Shown piece by piece: positions 50,973 through 63,104 of a DNA stretch of 64,000 nt; positions within the stretch are counted from its first letter, which is position 1; each line of letters opens with the position of its first letter. The notes beneath the pieces are model-generated. The model was not told the origin of the DNA, did no database searches, and saw nothing but the letters and a program-made list of their open reading frames with translations. Location: positions 372,001-436,000 of the forward strand of contig WHUZ01000049.1 in assembly GCA_015179045.1 (NCBI GenBank), written 5' to 3'. The translations under genes and the position numbers were made by a program. The DNA comes from Kalaharituber pfeilii (lineage: Eukaryota; Ascomycota; Pezizomycetes; Pezizales; Pezizaceae).

Positions 50973-53149
50973 TACTGCGCTGTTATTTCGATTTAATACA
51001 TCAACCATCAAAAAGTCTACAACTCATTCCTCTTTACGCGTACTCATGTTAAGCAAGAAGCTTGACGGTTACGGTGTCTACTAGTTCTGTTTTATCGGGT
51101 TACGGTTGTTACATCCTTACGATCTATCCGATACGGTTGGGTTGGGTTTTGTTCACTTTTTTTTATATTTTATTTTGTAACTGGCACATTTTTATTTTAT
51201 TGATCCTTTAAACTTGCCTGGGCTTTGGTTTTTTTTTTTTTTTGTTATTTTACGTCAACTGTATTATAGCTCAATGTCGGTGACGATCGCGGGTTGCGCT
51301 TCTTGTTTTGTTTCACAGTGTTATATTTCTGTTTATGCCCTTATATCCGGGTGTTTTGTGTAATTCTGCAGGGAGCGCGAAGGCGATGGACGGAGAAATG
51401 AGAAGATCCTCAATGCACGATCACAGAAGATTCGAAACGTGTTAACTAAGTGATTCAATCACAACTATTCCCTGGAACCGAATGGAATTCTCCGCACTCG
51501 TCTCCAGACTTGCACCCCTCCACGTTTCCTCAACCCCTTTTAGCAAGCGAGATCTGAACCTGTACAGATCCAATCCGCGTAAAGATAGGTGTACCTCTTG
51601 GAAGTAACCTCCAACCCGGATTTGGGTGCATGTTGAATGTTCCACCACGTTCATTCTTGAGTTTCTGGGAGCGGAACGTTGGGGAGAAAGGGCTCGCGTC
51701 GGGATGGGGGAGGAGAAACTAGCGGCGTCCTTGTCGTATGTTGGCGGTAGAAGCATGCAATACAGTTGGACAGCAAGTACCTTTTCGACCGGATGGAAGC
51801 ACCTTCTTTGGTATGCACCCATCGTACATACATTAGGATTGATGTACTCACTTGATGTGCCTAGGTACTTTTGTAGTGATGAGTTGTACTTACGTGCTCT
51901 TGGAGGGCGTGGGAGGAGGTGGGTAAAAAAAAAAAAGGATATTGCAAGTTCGGGGTGTAGAGGACAGCTAATCTCACAAAGCCCAGCTTTGTACCTGCCG
52001 TTCTTGGTTGTGGAAGCATAACCATACGTGTATGGAGTAATATGTATGTACCTGGCTCCCAGTTGAGAATGCCGCATAAGTGTTAGGAGCAGATACATGC
52101 TACCCGGCACAACGCCTGGACTGGGGTCTGGTGCTGGTCGGTAGATGTTTTGTTTGTGTTGTCTTGCGTTCATTTGCGTGCTGAACGCGCGCCGATGGAG
52201 AGAGGTGGGCTCTCAGGCTGGCCCATGAGGGAAGAGTTGGAGTCAGAGTCAGAGGAGGTAGTGGTGATTGCTATTATTTGTTTTTTGAAGATTGCTTGAT
52301 AACGCAATTATAGTGGACGAAAACGTCCGCCTCTGTTTCCGTTTCTGCGGCTACTTCATACACTTTAGTTCGAAACGATGTATAAGCTACCAGCGGCAGT
52401 GCAAGGGTGAAGCACGACTGAGGGTAAGCAGGGGACCACAGAGACAGGTTTCATGTTAGGACTGGGCGGCAATTTGTGAATAAGTATATCAATTCATTCT
52501 TCTTACTGGGAGCATTACTAGTGTTAACCGCATTCACTGCATTCTCACTTTTCTCCCTATGTAGGGTTAGAATCACTGGAATTAAAGCAAAAAAACAAAA
52601 AACAAAAAAAAACAAAAAAAAAAAAAACAAAAAAAAACAAACACTCAGTAATTATCTCTTCACACACTCTCAACCATCCACGTGACGATAAATCCTACTA
52701 AATTTCCATTCCAAAGAAAGACATTTTTTTTTAAAAAAAAAAAAATTCAAAAAAATTCAAAAAAAATTCAAAAAAATTCCTTCAGTTACATATGCTTCGT
52801 TTTTATCCCCTAAACTCCCTGGACCGAAAAGAAGAACCCCGAAAATACCCGTTGAAAGGATTGTAAAAGTTCGTATAACAACAATGATGATGTGGACAAA
52901 GATAAAACAAGACAGGGTGAGCGGTAACAAAGAGGACACGATAGTGCTAAATATGTGGTAGGTAAGTGGTACGTTTTACACTACAGACATTGTATGGATA
53001 TGGGAGAGCGAAAAGGGAGAAGGAGGATCGTTCTGGGTCGGTATGATGTGGGCATGATTCGATATGCACTGTTGGCCATAGGACTGAGGGTGACCTCAAC
53101 GAAGGAAGACCAGTCACTCCTTAATCTCCATCGCAAGGAAAATCACCCA
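50973..53149. other. Long 3' region with A/T tracts, no gene supported
   Basis: T-rich tail of H2A to about 51250, then unique sequence. Overlapping frames at 51442-52173 (-) and 51626-52021 (+) have no recognisable motif. AAAAC/AAAAAC-rich and A-rich tracts fill 52585-52780, followed by the 3' side of the disordered-protein gene. Confidence 0.55.
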
Positions 53150-55776
53150 TCAATCAGAAAACTCGTACTCCGCATGCTCAATCTCATGCCTCGTCTTCCC
53201 TCTCTTAGCCTTCGTTGATGGTGTAGTAGTAGCTACCTTTTTTGCACTGGATGGAGGTTTCTTCGCTGACGCGCCCCGAGAGCGGGACTTTGGAGCAGGT
53301 TTCGACGCGGACCTGGTCGTTCGAGGTGTTATAGCTGTTCTTACGCTTTTGCGGGGGATGGGAGATGGTGAGTATTCCTTCTCTCCCTTTCCCCTCTTTG
53401 CTTTATCACCCTTCTGCTCTTCTACTTCCTGTTCCTCATTGTCCTCGTCGTCCCTATGAAGCTGCTGGTTCAGCATCTGCGTGTTATTTGCCACCAGTGT
53501 TTCATGAATAGGCTTCCCATTCACCATAACCTTTGTAGTGGACTGAGTTTCCGCCTCATTCTCATCACCGCTTTCATTTGTATACTCATTCACATCCTTT
53601 TCCTCTCCACTCTCCGTATCTCTCTCATCCTCTTTTGACCCTCCATGGGCAATTCCGTTCGGTAATCTCGCATTTCTTTTCTTCGCTGCACCCTCTTCAA
53701 TAGGACCGTTCAATGTGTTTCTCCGTTTCGAAGCACCCCTAGAGCCTCTACTACTACCGCTACCACTAGCAACAACTGGTCCGGCTAAGCTATGCCTATT
53801 CTGTCGCTTATTGCCTTTCCCGGATACGACTTGGTCGTCTCTTGCTTTGCCCTTCCCTTTTGTTTGCAATATAAGCTTAGTGATTGGTGGCGGGGCTACG
53901 CCTACAACCCACCATTCTCTGGGGGCAGCTGGGATACGGCGTGAGGTACGACGATCTGTTTCCACAGGTGACGAAGCACGTCTCTTCGAGGTTGGTTTTG
54001 GTTGGGATTTCGATTTTTGTTTCGCTTTTGAGGTGGACTTGGATGCGGTGGCTGAGGGAGAGTGGGTGGCTTCGTCGGCTGGCTCTGGTGGGGAACGTGG
54101 TGCCTTTGTCGCTGGCGACCTTGGCTTTGGCTTCTCAGTGGATATAACAATATTAGATATTGTTGAGCGGCGGGTACGTCCAGTTTGTGGGGAGGTACGC
54201 TGTGGCTCTGGCTGTGACCTCGCATTTGATTTTGATATTTGAGAGAAGGGTCCGGACTTTTTGTTTGATTCTTTGTTTGGTCGCTTCACAGCTTCCTGTC
54301 GTACCTCATTCTCTACCCTCCGCTCTTCACCTTCCGCTTCCCCCTCTTCCTCTTCCTCTTCCTCTTCCTCTTCCTCTTCCTCTTCCTCTTCCTTTTCCGC
54401 TACATATTCATCTTCATCTTCAACATCATCCTCAGGAGCTGATTCTTCTCCTTCGTCCTGTGAGATGTCCATTTCATCCTCTTTCCGCTTTCGCTGGGTC
54501 TCCTCTCTCTGCTCAATATCCTTTCCCCCACGCTCAACCTCCATTTCCTTCTTCTCTGTAAGTGCAGCTTTTGGGGTTTCTATAGCCTTTGCACAAGAGC
54601 GCCGCTGCCGTGTACTTTTGGTACCTGCCAATCCAATAGGCATTCCAGGTCCTTCTTTGCCCTTCTCCTTCTCCTTCTCCTTTCCATTATTTTGATGCCT
54701 CTTGCCTGGTGATTGACCAGAGATAGATTTCTGTACTTTAGAAGACCTGTCTAACAAATTTGGACGGCCAGGGCGCTTCTTAGGCGTGGTGGCTATTTCA
54801 GGCGCATATGAATGACCCGTATTTCGTGTATTGGCAGCTGGGGCCGGCGGTTTGGCTTTAGGCACAGGGGGTGTTGTGGAGCTTGATTCTGCTGGAGGAA
54901 TTGGAAAAACAGTGGACGAGTCTAGGGCCTGCGTTTCTGCTGATGGAACCCTATGTGATAGCGTCGCTTGCTGACTGTTAGGCAAGAGCCTGGGGCCCTG
55001 GATGCCCATAAATGAGGATGTTTGTCGTGGGATTTGCTCCTTTGGAAAATGGTCGGAACCAGGCTTACTTTGGACTGGAGCCTGTCTATTCTGTAAAAGC
55101 ACTCCAGTGGGATAGTAGGTGTGTGACCTAGTTATGGCGACTTGCGGTTGTGCCCCTGCTACTCCAATGGAAGAGACAGAGAGCCGTGCCGGTGGTAGCC
55201 CACCTGCTGCCAGAGGTACCGCATTCGCGAGTCTACTTGGCTGATACGTCTTCGGTAGATTGGGCTGAGGCGGTTTATTGGCTGCAGAGGTTGTAGATGG
55301 CAAAGCTGTTGAACGTATTTGCGGACCGCGAGGCGGCGGGATTGTCCCGGCTTGTTCGCCAGGTTGCTGGAGGCCTTTATAGATTTGAAGCACTGACTAT
55401 TGCGGGGAGGGGGAAGGGGGAAGTCAGAATTCAGCGCATTGATAGGAAAACCTTGGTGGGTGGGTGGGTGGGGGGGGGTGCTGGAGGGGCTTACTCGAGG
55501 GACAGGGCTCGTGTAGTATAGAGTGTCAAACCTCTCTGCCAAGTTCGATGTTGCGGCGGGGCGCGCTGGTGGGGCCATCGAGCCCGCGGCGGCGCGCTGG
55601 CTTTGGCTTGAAGCTGTGGGCCTGGAATCTGCGGTGGCTCCATTCATGTTCCCGGTGCCACTGGCGTTGCCCGCTGTCCTGCTTGCCGGGCCGGCGGGGC
55701 CATCGGGGGCGAATGCTGGCCGCGCGGGACGGCCTGGCGTCTTGGGGGAGGCCGCGGGCTTGGCCTTCGGGGGCAT
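53150..55776 (-). CDS. Large disordered, basic Ser/Pro/Lys-rich protein
   Basis: Exons on the minus strand are 55495-55776 and 53150-55396, joined in phase 0, giving 842 residues from the ATG at 55776 (MPPKAKPAASPKTPGRPARP). I recognise no family. The best folded or conserved-looking segment is ERFDTLYYTSPVPR joined to SVLQIYKGLQQPGEQ. Then come long Pro/Ser/Gln-rich stretches, KKRPGRPNLLDRSSK (AT-hook-like GRP), an acidic run encoded by a GAG/GAA repeat (minus strand of 54345-54400), and many SRSR/KPTSKRRASS-like basic patches. The C-terminus is TKAKRGKTRHEIEHAEYEFSD. This composition suggests a nuclear chromatin or scaffold protein; that is inference. The intron contains a C9 run. Confidence 0.7.
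54345..54400 (-). repeat. GAA/GAG hexamer repeat coding an acidic run
   Basis: TCTTCC hexamers on the + strand encode about 15 consecutive Glu residues in the disordered protein. Confidence 0.9.
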
Positions 55777-57908
55777 CGCGAGCACGCTTTCGCTTTCGTG
55801 ATGGGCGCGATGCTTGCTGGGGGCGCGGGGCTGCCGGCTGTGAGGATGCGGATACGCAGCGTCTGGGTGCGTCGCATCGCCTGGAGCGTGTTGCGGCCCC
55901 GTTTCACGCATCGCGGGAGTCACGTGCACGCACAACTATGCACCGGTCGAGTGTGGCGGTGCTGCGCCCGACCGGCGAGATATCTACGTACAAAGCGCTT
56001 TATGCTTACATCTACAAACGCAGCAGAAAATGGACAGCGGTGAGGATGACAGGGTACAGTGCGCCTCCTGCTCATTGCATTCTTGTCTCTTGCTCTCCAG
56101 CTGAAGGCCCAGCTCACAAACCCGGGATGTGCGGCGGGGCTAAGGCACACCAAGATTGCACTGTTAGAGACCAAGCCATGGGGGGGAATTGCGACCGCCG
56201 ACTGCGGGGGCAACTTACGCGTGAGAATTGGGGGAGGAACGTTTCTCTCGTATTTGGACCCTGCATTTGTGGGGACACCTGGTTAGCCGGATGAAGGCCA
56301 TGAAGCCGTTTGACACGGTATTCCATACCTCCGGGGGCCGTTGGCGGAAGGTAGTGGTCGGGATGCTTCCACTTCTCCAGAACGGCTTCGGTATCGGCGA
56401 GCAGGTCCTGCAGCAGTGAGATATCATTTCAGCGCAATGGCAAGCGATAGTGCGGCCGCAGAGAGACTGCACTAGGCGGGGCCGGGCAGGCGTACTCTGA
56501 TTATGCGTGGGTCGGAAACATGGCGGTTGAGCTCAAAGAGATGGCGGATCTGGACGGCATGCTGCCTCCAGATGTCGCGGCGGACGCACCAGCTGAGGGA
56601 GAGCTTCAGGCTGCGCCGGTAGAGCGAACTGGGGGGGCAGCCGACGGCAGCAGCGTGTTAGCCAGGCTGATGGGGGGGTACGCGATGCGAAGCGGGGGGC
56701 AACGGAGGGCTGGGGGTGGGGGTGGGGGGAGGAGGGGAGTGGAGTTCGTGGCGGGCCGCAGGGCGTACATACAGAGCAACCTGCTTCGAAGCCATGCTAT
56801 CTGTGTCTCGTGGGCTCTTCCTTCTGAGGTGATGCTCCAATTGCTATTTCTGTGGTCTACTTGCGCGTGCGATTGGGGGATAGGATACGGGCGGGCGGGC
56901 GTTCGTTGCGGTGGTGCGCTCGTGGAGCAGATGGGGGTGCTCGCATGTCATCACCGGTGCCGGCGGCCCAGCTAGGCCGCGCAAGGGATAGTCTCGGCTT
57001 GGCGCCCACGTGCCGCATGGAAGCGCCGGCTGAGGTATCACATCACAGGCTGGCTTGGCATGAGACTGCCCGCGCTGAGGCTCCGCATGGCCCATCGCGA
57101 TGCGGCGGGCGGAGGGGCCGGAGGACGCGGGGGGTGGGGCGCTGCTGGGCTGGCGCGCGCCCTGGTCAGGCATTGCGCCAGGCGTGGCCGGCCAATCGCG
57201 TGCGGTGCATTTGCCGGCCAGGCGCCTTCCCGCCTTCTTAGTACTGGCGGCTACTGCCTGCGAGCGCAACGGCCCAGGTACTTTCCAGCCCCAAGGACGC
57301 TCTTGCTCCGGAACCCCTTCGTCCGTCCTGCCGCAGCGCAAGGCCCAGGTGCTCTACACCGTTCCGCTCCAACATAATTCCCTCGCCCGCCCTCGCCCCC
57401 CCCACACGCTGAACTCGACATACCTCTGCTGCGTCCTTCAACAGGCATCACATATCCTCCCCCTACCCCTCCCCCCCCCCCCCCCACCCCACCACCCCCC
57501 ACCCTCTACAGCCAGCCCACCAGCCCGTCGGCTCTTGCTGTGCCTTTGTCCCATTCTCTGGGAACTTTGGTGTGTAAGTATGTACGGTCCTGCCATGCTC
57601 TCCTCCCCTCCAATCCCGTTTCCTCAATCCAATCCTCTGATGTCACTGCCCCCCCCGTCCCCCCCCCCCCCCCACATCCCGGCTGGACCACACCTGAATT
57701 TTACCCATCAATTGCATCCGAAATAAGTAGCACAGAAATGGGATTGTCGGGAAGGAGGGGCAATCGCGGAGGACAGATCAAGCAGAAAGAAACTCCCTAT
57801 AGATATATGGCAAAAGAAAGAAGCAGAGAAACAAACCAAAAAAAAAAAGGTTAATAACATAGACTCACAGGAAACATACAGATACTTATAGCGTCGACTG
57901 CAATTAAC
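55777..57908. other. GC-rich divergent upstream region
   Basis: About 2.1 kb between the disordered-protein gene (-) and KGD2 (+). GC-rich to about 57350, then strongly C-rich with C15 runs at 57471-57485 and 57659-57673. Long frames on both strands reflect base composition. No gene is supported. Confidence 0.6.
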
Positions 57909-59837
57909 ATGGCGACCGCTTCGAGAATGGCGCTTCGCCGGTTACCATCTCTTCTTCGGACATCCCCGCATTCCACTATTAGAGTTGCAAGGACATGTGC
58001 CCTTCGCTCGTCGAGCCTAAAGGCATACTCCACATTCTCACTAAAACCAGAAAACGCTCTGCTTCTCGCAAATTCGAGGTTGTCCCTACACCCTGCTTGT
58101 TTCTGCTCTTTGTCGCTCTGATGAGAACGATGTCGGGGACTGATATTGGATGGCTGAGGTGCCTTGGGATGGAGGAGGAATAGGAAACCTAGTGGTCTCT
58201 TTGGATGCTTATCGGGCTTCGGCATCCAGAGCCGTTCATATGGTTGGTGCTCATCTTCCACTGATGCTATCCGAATGCTGATTGAAACTACCATGCAGCG
58301 GAGGCCATCGTAAAGGTCCCGCAGATGGCTGAGTCGATCTCCGAGGGTACCCTAAAACAATGGCAAAAGAGTATGTTGTCCCCCCAGATTGCTATATAGA
58401 GTTTCAGGATCTAATTGCTGTGAACAGAGGTGGGCGACTATGTACAGGCTGATGAAGAGATCGCAACCATTGAAACCGACAAGGTAAGCACACATACTCT
58501 ATTCTCACCCTAATTGAATTCTACTCAATTACCAACATTTCATCCGCGTCATAGATCGATGTCGCGATCAACGCTCCGGAAGCCGGTACCATCACTGAGC
58601 TGCTGGCCCAGGAGGAAGATACCGTCACTGTTGGACAGGCTGTTTGCAAGCTCGAAACAGGCGGGGCCCCACAGTCAGGCGGAGAAGAGACAGCAAAAGA
58701 AACACTAAAAGCACCCGCTGAGCCCCCGAAGGAATCGAGGCCAACAGAAACTGCTGCACCCCCTCCACCCCCTCCACCCCCTCCACCATCACCACCACCA
58801 CCACCACCAACACAACCACAACAAGCCGCCCCCGCCGCCCCGTCAAAACCAGCAACTCAGCCTGCGTCAAAGACGCCAGCGCCATCTTCAGCCCGTAGCC
58901 AGGAACTGTATGGAAACCGCCATGAGGAGCGTGTAAGTACATTCTACAATCACCCACAGAAAGTAGATCAAGAAGCAAAATTAACCTTGCACATCAGGTT
59001 AAAATGTCCCGCATCCGTCTCCGCATTTCCGAGCGCCTGAAGCAGTCCCAGGACACAGCTGCATCTCTCACAACCTTCAATGAAGTTGACATGTCCCAGC
59101 TCGCGGAAATGCGCGCCAAATTCAACCCTGAGCTCTCCAAGAGTGGACACAAGCTTAGCTATCTGAGCGCCTTCTGCCGCGCGGTTTGCCTTGCCATGAA
59201 GCACGTTCCCGCGGTCAATTCTAGCATTGAGGGGCCTGGTTTGGGAGACACACTTGTGTTTAGGGATTATGTCGACATTAGCATTGCGGTTGCATCTGAG
59301 AAAGGCCTGATTACACCAGTGTTGAGGAATGCGGAGTCGATGGATTTGCTGGAGACGGAAAAGGCTATTGCGGACTTGGCCGAGAGGGTACGTATCATTG
59401 AGCATTTCTAACATATCCTTGTTCTCCATCACGTGACCTGACATTACGCCGATGGTAATTAGGGGCGTGCTGGAAAAATCGCGCTTGAGGAGTTGGCAGG
59501 TGGTACATTTACCATTTCTAATGGAGGCGTTTTCGGCTCGTTGATGGGTACGCCAATTATTAACTTGCCGCAAACCGCCGTGTTGGGATTGCATGCCATC
59601 AAGGATCGTCCTGTGGTCGTGAATGGGCAGATTGTTGTTAGGCCGGTATGTATATCAAAGTATTATTTGAATGGGAGGCTAGAACTGATGGGGTGTACAA
59701 TTTAGATGATGTACCTCGCCTTGACCTACGACCACCGTGCCCTTGATGGAAGAGAGGCCGTTACGTTCTTGCTAAAGGTGAAGGAGTACATTGAGGATCC
59801 AAGGAGGATGTTGCTTTCGTACACGCCTGCGCAGTAA
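57909..59837 (+). CDS. KGD2: 2-oxoglutarate dehydrogenase E2, dihydrolipoyl succinyltransferase
   Basis: The E2 core of the mitochondrial 2-oxoglutarate dehydrogenase complex. Exons 58299-58370, 58428-58483, 58555-58932, 58998-59387, 59463-59645 and 59706-59837 are secure. Exon 1 starts at the ATG at 57909 with presequence [20 protein letters not shown]; its 3' end is unsure (58098 or 57996 keep the frame). The lipoyl domain has [16 protein letters not shown] and the lipoyl Lys in [17 protein letters not shown] Pro/Ala-rich linker follows (poly-Pro around 58755-58810). The catalytic domain has [52 protein letters not shown] and the active site [11 protein letters not shown]. There is no E3-binding domain, as expected for KGD2. 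About 466 residues. Confidence 0.94.
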
Positions 59838-60411
59838 ACTGACTGTATAGAAATTACGGTATACGGGGAAACTATCTTGAGAGACGGGGAAAATGGCGGT
59901 GGAGAGATTGGGTAGGGGGATGGAGGATGGGGATGAAAACAGCAAGCGATTGGAATGGTGATGGGAGGTGGTAATGATTAGCTTTTAGTTTTAGTTCGGT
60001 TCAAATGTTTTTGTTTTGTCTATTTTCTTTCTAGAGATCGCTTTCATGTGCGTGTATGTGGGAGGTATCTTTGTAATGTTTGGCATGTGCTGTGTTATGC
60101 GAGCGCGTGAATAGGAAGGCAAAGGTAGTCTTGTTGCAATTAGGAAGGATGAAACTTGCACTGAGTCTGCTCTGAGGCGAGTTCGAGGTTTTAGATTCGT
60201 GTGACTTCATGTCTACTCGCTACTTTTGTAGGATCCACATTGAGACTAACCACAATCTTTTTGTCTCTGCTCGACGTATCCATCCAATCAATAATCGTCT
60301 TCTTCTTTTGTTGGCTCGTGCACGTTGTATCCTGGGATACTTTTCTTTGCCGTCGCTGATTCACGACGCTCTACTACATGAAACGTGCCAAACAAACCAT
60401 ATACCGTATTC

Positions 60412-60677
60412 ATTCGCGAATAAGAATGCTGTCTTATGGTTGGACGTGCAGTCCATTAGTCTTCTACTTATTCGCGGTACTTTCTTATGAGTGAGTACTG
60501 TCTTATCCGAGGAACTACATTACATACTTTATCTTGCCTGCCCTGCCTATCTTGGGCTACTTCGCGTTGAAGTCACATTACTGTCTTACTCGCAAAGCCA
60601 GTGATAATGACATAAACTTCCTTGTTTTTTTTACTGTCATACAAACGGATACTGTCCTACCTGTCTTATTCGCGAAT
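60412..60677. repeat. Motif array bounded by inverted TTCGCGAA copies
   Basis: ATTCGCGAATAAGA at 60412-60425 is reversed and complemented at 60664-60677. Between and around them CTGTCTTAT/CTGTCTTAC/CTGTCATAC/CTGTCCTAC recurs about six times, often followed by TTCGC or CTCGC. Perhaps a small transposon relic. Confidence 0.6.
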
Positions 60678-60731
60678 TTCTCAAGAAGTATATGTTTACT
60701 AAAAAAGCCAAATTGATCATCTTTTCCAACG

Positions 60732-60845
<114 letters not shown>

Positions 60846-63104
60846 TATTTTCTACTCACCAAATGATGGCTGTCGAAAGTCTTAGTAAGAGCCAAGAGAG
60901 CGAATGAGACCAGCGGAGTCGGAGGGATCTTACTATATTATCTATCTATAGCTAGCTACTTTCTCTACGAATATCCGAACTGTCTTGCTTTTTATACAGA
61001 AACTGAGGGAGCTGTATCATATGTTTCGTTAGTGTTACTTCGCATGTTTGTATATATATGTTTGTGTGGTGATTATTCTATCGCCCTACCTTTTCCCCAA
61101 GATTGTTAGAGTCCTGAGTTACCCTCATGTGGGCTACTCTGATGGGACTGTGAATCAGTTGAGAAAATTATAGTAGTCTCGTAAACTATAGGTCAAGTCA
61201 GATTTTACGAAATAGATTGGTGCTATCCATACTAACAATTAAGATGATAGTGATATATGGCGTATACATGGGAAAAATATATACGGGAGTAGCAAATTTC
61301 TCTCTTTTATTCGTCCTGTTTACAATAGTGTGTCCGGATAGACATTATCCCAGTAACCTAAACACCCCCACCGTGACTAAAAAGAGAAGAAAAGACCTGT
61401 GGTTAATCAGACCGCTAATAAAAGTAAAGTCCCTTAATGTCGCATGTAGATTTTGTCAAGCAACAAACAAGAACTACCGTCAATCGCCATGGTCCGATCA
61501 AACACATTTCCAAATTTTGCCTTGATTCCCGTTGCTTAGGACTGATCCTGCATACGAATCCACCCTGGTCTCAAGTATAGCCGTCTTCGGGGATCGTGCC
61601 AACGAGAAGCCCTCAGGTCTCGCAGGGCGTTTTTGCTTGTATATGGTTTCCCTTTGCGTTCGCCCTGCAAGTCTCCATTTGCATCTCTCCCGTCCTGGCT
61701 TGTCTTTCACTTATTTTCTAGCCGCTCCAAACTATCGGCGCCATCAAATCTCCAACTTCAACCTCCGATAAAATTTCCATGATGGATGCAAAGCTCTTGC
61801 GCCCCTCATACTCTCTTCCTTTTGCCTTGCATATTCTCACGCAACTTCCCTACTCTTCTCTATTTTTTTTTTTTGGCGCAACCTTCCCCTTGCCTCCTTC
61901 AATATCTTCCACTGCCTCTTTTCCACCTGTTTCTTCCTCCGAATACTGCCAAACATACTTCTGCACTCGAAGGCCTCTGTAACGTAACACCACATGTCTT
62001 CAGTGACCTTCCATAAAACTCTCTCCTGCTTCTGGTTCGATATCCCCACCCACAACAGTAATGCATCGCAATACTATTCAATCAATCAGTTGCTCCGTGC
62101 CGTGGTCATGCTTTAAGCAAGAGTGACCACAGCACCATCTTGACAGCAACATGCGGGGGTGGCTACATCCTTTCTTAACCTCCGCTCGAGCTCGTTGCTA
62201 CTATGCAAGAGCTATAGTCCCACCTGAAGTGATGGAAAGCCGAAAGCAACAAGAAAATAACAAACAAATAATGAGACAATTCTGGTAATAGGAGATTGCT
62301 CAAGTGCATGACAGCACAGAGAACTGCCAATTCAGAGGAGTACATGAATGCAAAATGAAAACATATCAAAATAATACCCTCCGACCTACCCAGAGTAATA
62401 AACTAGCCCAGTGTGAAATGTACATACATATATGAAAATCTGGAAACACTAACCCGCCGAACAGAGGTGCAAAGCTATCAGGGTTTGAACTCCTCGTCCA
62501 CAACTGTAGCCTTTCGATGCTTTTTGGCAACATTGCGTTACCTCTGTTCTAAACATTGTTAATGGGAACGCGATCAAAAGGAGACAAAACCGGTAAGATC
62601 CTAAGAGATGGCAAAAGAAATAGCGAAAACCAATAAAAACAAGAAAAATAAAAATAAAGATGCAAAAATTCAAATACTAACAAAACAGGAAATTCGTAAG
62701 TGAATAAGAAAACAATAATGATCATGACCGAAAGGTGTCATCTACGCGAAATAATTTGGGCAAAGTAGATGGCATCATAAGACATACCTTCGGTATAAAT
62801 AAGAAGGTGCCTGTATCAGTGAAACCTAACATAAAAACAAAATGCCACACAGTAACCGTATGAGATGAGATAAGAATTCCGAAAAGCAATAAAAGACCCA
62901 TCAGCACCCAAATGCGATGCTTATGCATGTGCAAGGCAAGGGCTCGAAAGCCACTGGGTATATGGTCATAAGAAATACAGCACAAAAATAACAAAAAGTC
63001 ACAGATCCACATCCCCTTCTCGAACGCATAGATGAACATTAACTATATATATGTGAGTATAGTATAAGCTGTGTGCCCCGTTCATATTTCAAACGCATGC
63101 ACAT

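Noticed and set aside
51442..52173. 243-residue frame on the minus strand
   Set aside because: No domain, no convincing start or splice context, and it includes a poly-Phe from an A-tract. Left uncalled.
54160..54695. Leu/Pro- and Ser-rich frames on the + strand
   Set aside because: They are opposite the Glu-rich repeat of the disordered protein.
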